A stretch of DNA of 64,000 nt. Source: Pisolithus tinctorius. Taxonomy: Eukaryota > Basidiomycota > Agaricomycetes > Boletales > Pisolithaceae. Both the position numbers and the translations under genes were made by a program. The notes beneath the pieces are model-generated. The model was not told where the DNA came from and did not search any database. It saw only the letters and a program-made list of their open reading frames with translations. The stretch spans positions 108,379 to 172,378 of the forward strand of contig JANFAH010000090.1 in assembly GCA_024663395.1 (NCBI GenBank). The letters are read 5' to 3'. Each line of letters starts with the position of its first letter. Position 1 is the stretch's first letter. Below are positions 43,201 to 53,223 of the stretch, piece after piece.

Positions 43201-45033
43201 CGCCAGACTCACTGCGCGTCACGGGCGTCTCAGGAGCTCCACCAGGAATCGAAGGCGATGTCTCAGAAGGCTTGGTCGCTGATATAGAAGTTTTAGATAA
43301 ACTCTTCGCGAGAGCCTGCGGAGCTGTCTCGCGACCATTTTGTTGCTCCAATTCCATGGCCTTGTCGATTGCCCTCCGCACAAGAGAAGACATTGATGAG
43401 GGAGTAGTAGATGGTGCTTTGACTGAAGATAACGTCTTCTCTGAAGGTGCGGGGAAGCCTCGAATGGTTCCCTCCGAGTTTTCGGACGCCTCAGAAGGGG
43501 GAGCCTTGACTGTTGTAGTACGCGAAGCAAACGAAAGACGAGACTCGGGGGAGGGCCGCAGAGCAGGATACGTGAGTACCGAGGTGGTTTCCAAGGCTGA
43601 TGAGCGCGAGCTTGATATAGTACTCGCACGCGAGCTGGCAAGGGTTGCCAGTTTAGAGCGTTTCGCAGGCTGTGGACGAGAAGGAAAATCCTTCTCGGGC
43701 GGAGGCGGAGGCACATCGCTGGCTTTCGATAAGGAATCGGGAATATCTGGGATAGTATCTACTGGGGGAACAGAGACACTAGGTGCCCGAAACCTTGGGC
43801 CATCGGCAGATACTTCTGATCCCGTCTCTGAGGAAAGGGCTGATGGCGCAGAATCGTAGGTTGACAGTCTATGTACAGCCGAGGGTGACGGTGAAGGGGG
43901 TATCTCGTTTGGATCTAAGGGCTGTGGGGGATAATACATGTTTGAATAGCGATCTGAGGGGCGGCCTGCGATATGTAAGTTCGATGGCTGACTCAAGATA
44001 AAGCTCAACTCACCTATAACCTGACCGTACGAGGATGTTGTACCTGTAGATAGCGATGCGCGGGCACCATTGGCCAGCTGCCGTCTGGAATGTCTGTGGC
44101 AGGAAGGCTCAGTCCGCTCGGTAAGTTCCGTTATGGTGCTGAGTCGAGAGGCGCGAGGCATAAAACCCATGGGCAAATCGTCAGGATCTACATCTGGGCT
44201 ACACGCGACACAATCCACTGGGCAGTAGTCTGGCTGATAGTGGCCATGCTGTGCCAACATAATTAGGGGGCCACGAGGTCGCTCTATATCCTCCGGATAA
44301 AGTCCCGCTTCTGCGGCCGAGTAGGGCGGTTCGTATTGGCCCGAAGTGCCCTGTTCATGCACTGGAAAAAAAAGACGCAAAAACAAGGACGGTGAATTTG
44401 AGTCGTTTCTTGAGCAACGGTAAGGAGGGACGACTAGGGAGCGACATGCACCTTCCTGTTCATCATCTCCTTTGCGGCGAAAGCGGTCCCACCAATGGGA
44501 TTTAGAACGGGGGAAAGCAATATACGAACGAAGCAAAAGCAAAACTACCCTAAGAACAATGAATTGGGGGATAACCTACCTTTACGCTCCTGAGCCGCAA
44601 TCCTCCTCTCTTGTTCTTCTGTAATAGCATGGTGTCATTAATGTAGGGGAAAGGTATGAGGCACTATACACACCGTAAAGCCACCCTACAGCTTTCTCTA
44701 TGTCGAAATAACTCTCCCACAGGGCATCCTTGATGACAACATCATCGAGCGCCGATGTAGCTTCGTCTCCCATGACAGCTCTGACGTGTGCTAGGCCACT
44801 TTCCAATTGGGCTATAAGACGGAGATGCGAAAGCAGAGAAGTTAGGCCCAGCACGCGGCACTGATAGGAAGAAGTATACCATATTGTTCGTCCGTCACTT
44901 CGTCCCCTCCGTCGGAAAGAGCATTGTCGTCTAATTCGTCTGATCACGATCACGATCAGCACTGTAAGCCAGAAGCCTGGAAAATATGCTCACCTTGTAT
45001 GTTGATATTGCGTACAAGCCTATGTCGTGACAT
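40251..45033 (-). CDS. HBS1: HBS1 ribosome-rescue GTPase (isoform skipping the SKI7 exon)
   Basis: Translational GTPase that, with Dom34/Pelota, splits stalled ribosomes. The N-terminal exons (45033..44580) give [72 protein letters not shown], the HBS1_N domain. The donor at 44580/44579 leaves phase 1. The next HBS1 exon starts near 42358 ([17 protein letters not shown]), making this intron about 2.2 kb. GTPase motifs: GHVDAGKST (G1), [31 protein letters not shown] (G3) and VNKLD (G4). Domains 2 and 3 follow, and the end reads [37 protein letters not shown], stop 40251. It diverges from RIM1. Confidence 0.93.
42515..45033 (-). CDS. Probable SKI7-type isoform from the HBS1 gene
   Basis: A same-strand open frame from 44544 to a stop at 42515 fills most of the HBS1 long intron. 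It has no ATG at its 5' end (the frame opens at TTG). A GGGTAG acceptor ending at 44545 puts it in phase with the HBS1 N-terminal donor at 44580. Internal introns are likely at 44451-44362 (90 nt, strong pyrimidine tract) and about 44014-43967 (48 nt). The sequence is disordered, Ser/Pro-rich, with three SKLA motifs (SKLATLAS at 43633-43660, SKLAKLAQ at 43158-43187, SKLASKAK at 42901-42940). It ends [20 protein letters not shown] and stops with no GTPase. This is the layout of SKI7-type isoforms, which tether exosome to Ski complex. Inference; no transcript data. Confidence 0.72.
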
Positions 45034-45176
45034 GATGGGGATAAAATACACAGATTATACAGCCGGCCGAAGTGTGTCGGGGCGGATATGTTTTGGCAGC
45101 TGAACACACAAACACGTACAAACATCACTCCGGTCGGAAGAACGGAAAAAGTGGGCGACTTCTGCCATTCAGCACA

Positions 45177-45831
45177 ATGTTCTCCGCTGCAAGGCTTGCT
45201 TTCTCGAACGGGCAGAGGCGTGTAAGTTTTCACTTGATTCCATTTGACGATCATTCTAGAACGACGTACAGGCCTTCTCTACTTCGCCGTCGCGGTCGTA
45301 TGATGTAGCTAAACTCATACTTGTTGGCCGCTTGGGCAAAGACCCCGAGGTGCGCACGACGAAGAGCGACCGTGAATATGTCGCGTAAGTATGGTGTCTG
45401 GTTGATCATGTCGGCCCCTGACCCTGCATACTCAGATACACCGTCGCGACCACCAACTATCCACCACCACCACCCAACCCTGACGGCAGTGAGTCTCGTC
45501 GATGACCTTTGCGACTGGCAGTAACTTAATAAATCTTCCATAGTTCGGCAGGAAGCCGGGACGTCTTGGCACCATGTTATCTCATTCAACCCCGCTCAGA
45601 ATAATTACCTCAAGTCACTCTCCAAAGGAGCTCAGGTTTACGTCGAGGCCAACTTTGAACTGCGTGAACCCGACCAGAACTCAGATCCGTCCACGCCTGC
45701 GGGTCAACGCCAGATTTTCCTTCGACATGGTAAGCTGCTCTACCTTCATTATTTGCTCTCCTGCCTTCATAATTTGGCCAGAGACGATTCGGATGCTCCG
45801 AAATCCGCACACACAGAACACCTCTGAGTAG
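45177..45831 (+). CDS. RIM1: Mitochondrial single-stranded DNA-binding protein
   Basis: Five exons from ATG 45177 to TAG 45831. The product reads MFSAARLAFSNGQRR, NDVQAFSTSPSRSYD (presequence region), then the SSB-type OB fold: VAKLILVGRLGKDPEV, REYVAYTVATTNYPPPPPNPDG, TSWHHVISFNPAQNNYLKSLSKGAQVYVEANFELREPDQ, GQRQIFLRHETIRMLRNP. Rim1 coats single-stranded mtDNA and is needed for mtDNA upkeep. The Pro-rich loop and the FLRHETIRML end match fungal members. The length (about 155 residues) is slightly above the norm. Only 143 bp separate its start from that of HBS1. Confidence 0.9.
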
Positions 45832-45889
45832 ATTCTGGTCATCTTATCAAGTCTACTGGTCATGTGGTATCATTATATAGTATGCTATC

Positions 45890-46914
45890 TCAATCCGTAA
45901 CCTCAAAAGAGCTACGACGATGGATCGATTCTTCGTGAACACTTTCCCTCCGTTGAATGTAACGGGCGTCGCCAATGTGTAGTTCAGAAGAACCTTCACC
46001 CGCACCTCGCAGCTCAGGGTTTGCAACTGCTGGAATAGGCATCTCCGTGGGGGCAAAGGAAGAGAGTGATAGTCTTGAGGACCCTGGCTCTCCCCGCATC
46101 TTGTGCAGGTAATCACGAACTGTACTCATGAGCAGCTGTGGATTGCCTGTGAGAAGCGATGATGAGTAACTGGATAGCGAATGCACCTTGTGATCATCCT
46201 GGCTAGAGCCGGAGTAACAAGCAGCTACAGCTATTGGACAGCAAGGCGCATTCTTGATGTTGATCAGCGAACGATTGGCAAAATGGAATTGTCTAACCCT
46301 ACCTCTAGCCAGATAGGGAGTGCTACAAAGAAACCAGTAAAAAGTTGGTACAATAGTCATGCTGTGACGCATCACTGACCTCCACCACATATCGCAACGC
46401 CAGAATCCAAGCCCATTTGCTTCGCTGTCTTTCCCATCGCATTCATTCCCTTTTCGATGTAATAGCTCGAGTGACTCGTCCGTTTCACAATGTCGATCAT
46501 TCCCTGGAGACATGTCCAGCTATCCAGGCTGACATCTCCAGCGCCAGAGGGATGTCCCAAGTCACCCGCAGTGCACGCAAACAGAGTGTGACCGGCAATT
46601 GATTGTATCGAAATCACCATCCCTTTGCCCCTTGCATGGCGACTACTTCCGCGAAAGCGTTTGCGAATCGACAGGCCGAGGGTGACTGCGTCATTGGCAG
46701 TGAAACTTGGAAAACGATAGCTGGTTTCATCTGCGAGGGCTTGGTTGGCTAGTTCTGCATCAGAGGGCATTGGACTGTGAATAGCAGAGTACATCGGGGC
46801 TGTTGCGGTTCCGACTGAACTAGTGGGGCTTCTGGCACGGGCCTCTTTAGAAGAAAAGTGACTGATATCGGAAGCGCGCCGAGCTTTCAAACGGGAGACA
46901 CTTGTGGGGGACAA
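45890..46914 (-). CDS. UPF0303/heme-degrading-domain protein (YBR137W-like)
   Basis: A Ser/Arg-rich head (VSRLKARRASDISHFSSKEARARSP) precedes the domain: ELANQALADETSYRFPSFTANDAVTLGLSIRKRF, KGMVISIQSIAGHTLFACTAGDLG, SLDSWTCLQGMIDIVKRTSHSSYYIEKGMNAMGKTAKQMGL, GVAICGG. After an intron come NAPCCPIAVAACYSGSSQDDHKV and a disordered tail with ELRGAGEGSSEL, stop 45890. This is the GlcG/HbpS-like fold (PF03928). The yeast relative YBR137W is a small soluble protein of uncertain role. The frame opens at TTG 46914; true ATGs in frame lie at 46794 and 46770, or an upstream exon exists. The 5' end is unresolved. Confidence 0.78.
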
Positions 46915-47595
46915 ATGGTAGTTGGAACCTGTCGGAACCAGTCAGGTTGGTGCAACGAGGTCTTGTACTACGTGACAAAACATCATGCCGATGGGAAGAA
47001 TGTCGATGACAACTTCGATTATCCGAACAGTTTCAAAATCCAGTCTACATATGCAGTACACACCTAGCAACGGATTGGCAACGCAAGCTTTCTGTAGTGA
47101 AAATCTGGGGATGAAGTGCACGGTTGGTGACGTCCAAGAACAGAGTAATATAAATGATCTCGCTCGCCTTGCATATTACTACGTAGGCTGTAGCCAGCTT
47201 TGATAATTGGAGGCCTGTTCTACAAGTCACGACGGAACGGATGTATTTTCTGAAGAGTAGATGTCTCTTAACCACCACGGTAATTAAAACTGCTGTCATT
47301 TCTCGCCGTGGTGAGACAGGAGGAATGTAATAGCAGGTCCTGCAGACCGCACGAGTTCGAAGCAGTCAGTCATCTCGTTTATGAACTAGAATTGGTGGCT
47401 TGCGAATCGTCGACATGATCTGAAGCCCTCAACTACAGCGAAAGCTTTGCAACGCGTCCACCTGGTTTTCTTGCCACCAAATACTCAAAATGTCAGACTT
47501 CTTCACCGAATGTGTTTTGACTTTGGCTGATTTCCCGGTTTCACGTGATTCAAATCACTGAAGTATTGATCCGAGTTCCCAGCAGCGACACCGCC
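46915..47595. other. Divergent intergenic region, UPF0303 gene / PEX12
   Basis: About 680 bp. It may hold an unresolved first exon of the UPF0303 gene (ATGs on the minus strand near 46994) and does hold the TCACGTGA site of PEX12. Confidence 0.4.
47541..47548. promoter_or_regulatory. TCACGTGA palindrome upstream of PEX12
   Basis: Perfect palindrome ending 47 bp before the PEX12 ATG. Third occurrence of this octamer at a similar distance from a start codon in the window. Confidence 0.45.
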
Positions 47596-48959
47596 ATGGA
47601 ATTCTTCAGCGACATTGGCGGGGACCCACTTAAGCCCTCTCTCTTTGAGCTGATTGCACAGGAGCAGCTCCGAGACTTACTTCAGCCTGCACTCAAGTAT
47701 GTATTAGCGGTGAGCCTAGTTTCAGCTCTATCGTGCCTTGTAGTACTCACGTCTGTAGGTGTTTGCTCAACGCTATCCCCGCTACCTGATCCGTATCGTT
47801 AACAGACATGAAGAGTTTTACGCGGCGATCATGCTCTTCGTAGAGCGTTACTATCTCTTGAAATACAGTGAGAATTTGGTGGTGGGAGTGCAGAATACCT
47901 CTGACTGCAGTCTCAGACGCCTCTTTTGCGGAGAGATTTTATGGGCTCAAGCGATGTAGGAAAGCTTGGATACCAACTGAGCGCTCAACTGCTGCAGTAG
48001 GTAGGATACCTCAGGGAGAAAGGCTCAGAGGCAGGGAAATATGGCGTTCCCTTTTCTTTCTGGTTTGTGCTTCGCGGTCCAGCCAAACTATCAAGTTGTT
48101 GATGCTGATTAGGTCGCTGTTCCTTATCTCAGAGCGAAAGCCCATGATTATTATGAGCAGTTGGGCGGAGGCGTGTCCTCGGACATACTGGACGATGGCG
48201 GGAGCGTCCGAATACCCAGCGACGAGGAGGTATGACATAGTGGAGGACAACAAGCTTTCCTTCTGATATGAGATCCCGCAGACATTTGCAAAACGCTGGC
48301 GTTACGCCTACAAGAAAATGTTCCCTTGGGTAAACACTTCATATGAGGTTTGGCTACTGGCATACAACGTAGCATATTTGTTTGAACGTTCGCCGTTCTA
48401 TCGCCCCTGGTTAGCCTGGATAGGGGTTGACCTACGCAGATTGGGACCGGATGATTTTGTGAGTCGGGATTGTCTCCCTTGCCATATTCTCGCTCTTATG
48501 CAATTCCAAAAGCGTTCTGAAAGTCGAAAGCAAGAAGCACTCGACAATGACAATATGCAGTTGGGCATAGTGAAAAGATTGCGTCGCGTTCTGATGAACT
48601 CTCCACGAATGATCCTCGATTCTTTGAGGTTTCTGCTACCGACTGCGATTTTTTTTGTCAAATTCCTGGAGTGGTGGTACTCTCCTGGATCCCCTGCGCG
48701 TTCACTACCAAGTTCCCCTCTCGGCCCGGCAGTGCCACCCCCGCGCATGCTTCCGCCTCACCCTGACGGAATGCCCGTGGGCGACACGACTTTCGGGCAT
48801 TGCCCATTGTGTAAGAACTCCATCAACAACGCTACTGCGCTGCCATCTGGTTACGTTTTTTGCTACCGATGTGCTTTTGACTACGTCGAGCGCCACGGTA
48901 CTTGCCCAGTAACCCTATTACCAACCAAACCCTGGCAACTGAGAAAAGTGCTCGTTTGA
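47596..48959 (+). CDS. PEX12: Peroxisome assembly protein PEX12
   Basis: RING-type peroxin of the peroxisomal membrane ubiquitin ligase complex that recycles the import receptor Pex5. The start at 47596 reads MEFFSDIGGDPLKPSLFELIAQEQLRDLLQPALKYVLAV, then FAQRYPRYLIRIVNRHEEFYAAIMLFVERYYL. Later exons hold FAERFYGLKR, LVGVPYLRAKAHDYYEQLGG, FAKRWRYAYKKMFPWVNTSYEVWLLAYNVAYLF and a helix FLLPTAIFFVKFLEWWYSP. The C-terminal degenerate RING reads CPLCKNSINNATALPSGYVFCYRCAFDYVERHGTCPVTLLP, lacking the full set of zinc ligands as in all Pex12. At least five exons. Confidence 0.93.
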
Positions 48960-49307
48960 CATGGGGCAACGATAGCTGTTTCTACATATCTATCTCCCCC
49001 GGGGACCTCGGGTGGAGATATGGGCTGAGTGCTTTCTGGCACGCCTCCTGACAGCATGTATTTACTGTTTGTTGTGCGCACGTGCATGATGGTAGCAACC
49101 CGGGAGTGAAACCGCCTGGCACCAAGCTGGCGGCAGCAGTGATCGATTTGTACCTATCCGAATCAATATCTTCCATATTCCACAGCATGATCTGAGACGA
49201 GCAGTCAAAGTTTTTTTTACGAAGCCGATACTTCTCTCTCAGACATTAAACCTAGTCTCCCCCTTGTCCGACCCTGGTTCTCGATATAACAGTAGCCGAT
49301 TAGTGTT
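48960..49307. other. Intergenic region PEX12 / PHO81
   Basis: About 350 bp between tandem genes. No clear phosphate-response CACGTG or CACGTT site was seen near the PHO81 start. Confidence 0.4.
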
Positions 49308-52300
49308 ATGAAGGTCAGTTGCACGCTCGTGCCCCAAGATCCGAGATTCAAATTCTCGTTTGTGATCCTGTAGTTTGGCAAGCAAATTCAGGCTGAGCAA
49401 GTGCCAGGATGGTCTGCATACTACCTGGACTACAAGTTCCTCAAGAAGATAATATCGTCTCTGGCCGCCAACCGACCAGCATCGGAGGCTGCTGCGTTGG
49501 CACTAGGAATCCGACCTGCCGATATCTTTAATCCATCAGGGAGCGCTTCTGTGATCACTGTACTACCCACTGCAACCCAGGATGTCGCGACAACGCCCGC
49601 ACTCGGTGATGCTGAACAACCTCCGATATTATCGTCCCTGAGACAAGATGATGATCGGGGTGCAGACTTTCATGCCCATAAGGCTGCGTTCTTTTTCAAG
49701 TTAGAACGAGAGCTCGAAAAAGTGTGTAGGTTTTCATTATCACTTTTTTTGATTAGCGAACCTAGGCTACCCTCTGTTTAGATCAATACTTTCTACCTCC
49801 AGAAGGAAGCAGAACTGAAGCTCCGTCTTGAGACCCTTCTCTCAAAACGGCGTGCGGCTGCTTTGAGAGGCCTTCCTGATGGCAATGATGGCTCAACTCT
49901 GAACCATGTTGAATGGAGTGCAGTGGAAGAAGGGTTCCGGCTGCTGGAAAGGGATCTGGGCAAGTTACAGGTGAGGATGCTATTCCTTAGTCTTTGTGAA
50001 CCTGCTAACACAGATCCCTAGCATTTTATCGAGATCAATGGGACGGGCTTCCGTAAAATTTTGAAAAAGTGGGATAAACACTCCCGTTCATCAACGAAAG
50101 AGTTGTACCTTGCTCGTCAGGTCGAGGTTCAGCCTGTTTTCAACAGACAGGTAACATCTCTTCTAATCAATAATACTGTAATTATTCTGATAGGCATTAG
50201 CTCATCTCGGAATTTTCTGATATTGTGGCCTCCAGTTTATTGGACATCACAGACCTCTCGACCGGGTTACGGTTCGAGGGCGCAGCTGCCCGTGACACAC
50301 TTGATCTTCAGCTGTATGTGGAACGAAACGTATATTCCGGCCCCTTCCGAGAGTTTGAGCTTGACTTGCGAAAGGCCGTCGAGAATTCTGATAGATCATC
50401 CATCAAGGATCTTGTGCGCCACTCTGACATTCTTACTTCACAGAATGGTGGCAAAGGTGACGTTACCCGTGTGCTGTGGAAGGTTATAGTGGATGCACCT
50501 CCGGGCCTTGCAGACTTGATTCTGGAAAGCGTTGGAGTTCCCTTCGACTTCAATTTTGTGGATGATATCAATGGAAGAACTTGCCTCCACGAGGCTGCGG
50601 CAGCGGGAGCATTACGGCTTGTGAACCTTTGCCTCGAGAAGGGTTCACAGAAGGACAAACTCGATGTTTATGGACGCTCGGCGCTGCACTACGCCGCTAT
50701 GCATGGTCATGCTGACGTTTGCAAGCACCTCGTGGAGGCCAACGTGCCACCACATGTCCTGGATGCGGACAATTGCAGCCCCCTCGTTTACGCAACACTC
50801 CGAGGCAGTGTGGAATGCGTCCGGTACCTGGTGTGCGAACAATGTGTATCACCTTCTCCAGAGTCTCTGGTCATGGACAGTCTAGTTCCCCTGTCTCTGG
50901 CAAGTCAACTCGGACACACCGATGTCGTTTCCCTGCTTTTAAAAGGAGGAGCTAAATGTCTGCCTAACACAAACGGCGAATACCCTATCCATCTTGCCGC
51001 CCGGGAGGGGCATGCGGATGTGTGTCGACTATTGCTGGATCAAGGAGGGTGGGACTTCCCGGACAAATATCACGAATGGACGCCGCTCTTCCATGCTGCT
51101 AGGAATGGACACGTGGCGTGTTTAGAAGTCTTACTACAAGCTGGTACAAGGGTCGACAGAACGGACGAATTTGGACATCAAGCTATACATTATGCAGCCT
51201 GGTATGGACATCGGCATTGCGTCCAAGTTCTGTTCGCCGCGATTGCCAAAGTCCCACGTACTGTCAGTTTCAAGAGAAGGTCTGGTCTATCACAATCTGT
51301 GGTGGACATGCAGATTGATCTGGAAGCTGACGCGATTCCATCCCTGTCGCTACCCCCGCCGATAATGCCTCATCGGGTTTACGGACACAACTACCTTGAC
51401 AAAAATCATTTGGTGACTGTCACGGTAGGTTTACCCATCCCCTCGAGTAGCAAGGGTGGTGGGAAGGGAGTGAAACTATACTCTCGCTTGTCGGAGTCCG
51501 TGTTCACACAGAGCGCATATCTGCCTTCCCTAAATCGATTGAAAATGGTGATCACCGCAGGTCCTAGCGTGAATGCAGTTCCGTACACCGTCTCTCTACC
51601 CCAGAAGAATGTACAAGATACATTTATCTTTCAAACCGCAGATCTCAGCGTCCTTTCCTTGGAGTTTTCCATCTATCCCAATTTTGGAACGAAGACCATT
51701 GGCCGTGCTGTAGCGCATCCGTCTATTTTTCAATTTCCCGGAGATCGTCCCATCACCTTATCCATACTGGATCATCGTCTACATTGTATTGGCGAAGTAA
51801 GCATATATCTCCACATGGTACCACGTTGATTTGAAGCTCCATATAGGTCACCTTTTCCGTTACAGTCACCTCTCCTTTTCAAGGAGTCACCCTCGAGGTT
51901 GGGGGTGCGGTAGAAACGTACTGGAAATCCCTTACCTTACCGCAAAGTGGCGTCCTCAACCCTAATCCACGCCTAACACTTCCTTGGAGACATTCTCCCA
52001 AGTCTCCGGATTCTATCCATACGTCGCCTTCCATTCAATCGACTACTGGTTCTCCAATCCACACAGTTACGTTGTCATCCTTATCAGGTCATTATGTCCA
52101 TGCTGTAGTGCAGGTCACGCGAGACCTCCACCCGGTATTATACTGCAATATGCTGCTGCCCGAGACACCTTTTGATCTACGAGTTGCCGACGTCACTCTC
52201 TCGCAGTTTGAGGCCCTAGCCAATAGACTTGACCACGAAGAACAGCTTATTCGTAGGGTGAACTCAGGCCAGGAATTGCACAAAGTACTACCGTGTTTGA

Positions 52301-53085
52301 TGATATCGCTTTCTCGGTTTATGCAGGTAAGGGGCCACTCACTATCACAGGGAAGATATGCTCTTCATAATGGTTTTCATAGCTTCTCCCTGCCCATTTG
52401 GGTTTGACCCTAGAAGTGGCCCTTTTCCCGATAAGTCGGGCCTCCAATCAGTATACCAATTATCGCCTAGATCCTAATGCATCTGTTAATGCTATCCTCC
52501 GTACGATACGCCAGACCTCATCCTCACTTGGCGGAGCGTTCGCTCGGCGGCGTATAGCTTTCACATCATTCTCTCCGCAAGTCTGTGCCGCACTAAACTG
52601 GAAACAACCGAATTGTGGGTATTTTTAATTCAGTTGCTCCAGTGTTCGAGGTGCCTTTAACAGTCATATTTCTTCAGATCCTGTCTTCTTCTCGTCCCGC
52701 TGTGGTCAAATTGACGAAGACCCTATTGTTGGATCTACGCCCAACCCTGCGCTTCGTGACGTAGGGGATGATTACTATGCCTCAAGTGTCGCTGCTGGCG
52801 TGGAATTCGCGAAGATGAACAATCTTCTGGGCATCTTTTTTGATTCTGAACTATTGGTAATTGGTATATGGTTGTTCCGTGCATTCCCTGACAGATCCTA
52901 TTATGCAGCTGCAGGTTCCCTCGCTCATTCAGGGTATACGAGACGCTGGTCTATTGGTGGGCATACACGGTGGACAGGCCACATCCGGCATTCCGGTTTG
53001 CTCCACGGAGGGCGCTCAGGTCGATGCCTATATCCGTGATGGTACGGTAACCTACATGGATAATTCGGCAGGAGAACAAATCTGA
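49308..53085 (+). CDS. PHO81: PHO81/NUC-2 type CDK inhibitor (SPX-ankyrin-GDPD)
   Basis: Phosphate-starvation regulator that inhibits the Pho80-Pho85 kinase. Exon 1 is only ATGAAG (49308-49313), then GTCAGT; the join gives MKFGKQIQAEQVPGWSAYYLDYKFLKKII, a textbook SPX start. The SPX domain ends GFRKILKKWDKHSRSSTKELYL. Ankyrin repeats run about 50570-51250 (GRTCLHEAAAAGALRLVNLCLEKG, GRSALHYAAMHGHADVCKHLVEANV, GEYPIHLAAREGHADVCRLLLDQG, WTPLFHAARNGHVACLEVLLQAG, GHQAIHYAAWYGH). The C-terminal GDPD-like domain is degenerate: where active enzymes read HD, this reads YCNM (VTRDLHPVLYCNMLLP). It ends IRDAGLLVGIHGGQ..TYMDNSAGEQI, stop 53085. About 1100 residues, as in the family. Confidence 0.93.
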
Positions 53086-53223
53086 TATTACAAACATTGT
53101 ATATTCTATGGTTCTAAAGTACGGGAGTGGCTATTGGAAGTATATTTGGGTTGTGGTTGCCATGTTGTAGCGTAATTCCGGCGTCTCTATAATGTGGTAC
53201 GACAAATGTGCCAACACTCCGTT

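Noticed and set aside
42514..44544. Large frame inside HBS1 as an independent nested gene
   Set aside because: It lacks an ATG at its start and its acceptor matches the HBS1 donor phase; an alternative exon explains it better.
49336..49365. Perfect tRNA-like T-arm (CGAGA TTCAAAT TCTCG)
   Set aside because: It lies in the first intron of PHO81; no D-arm, anticodon arm or matching acceptor stem is found upstream.
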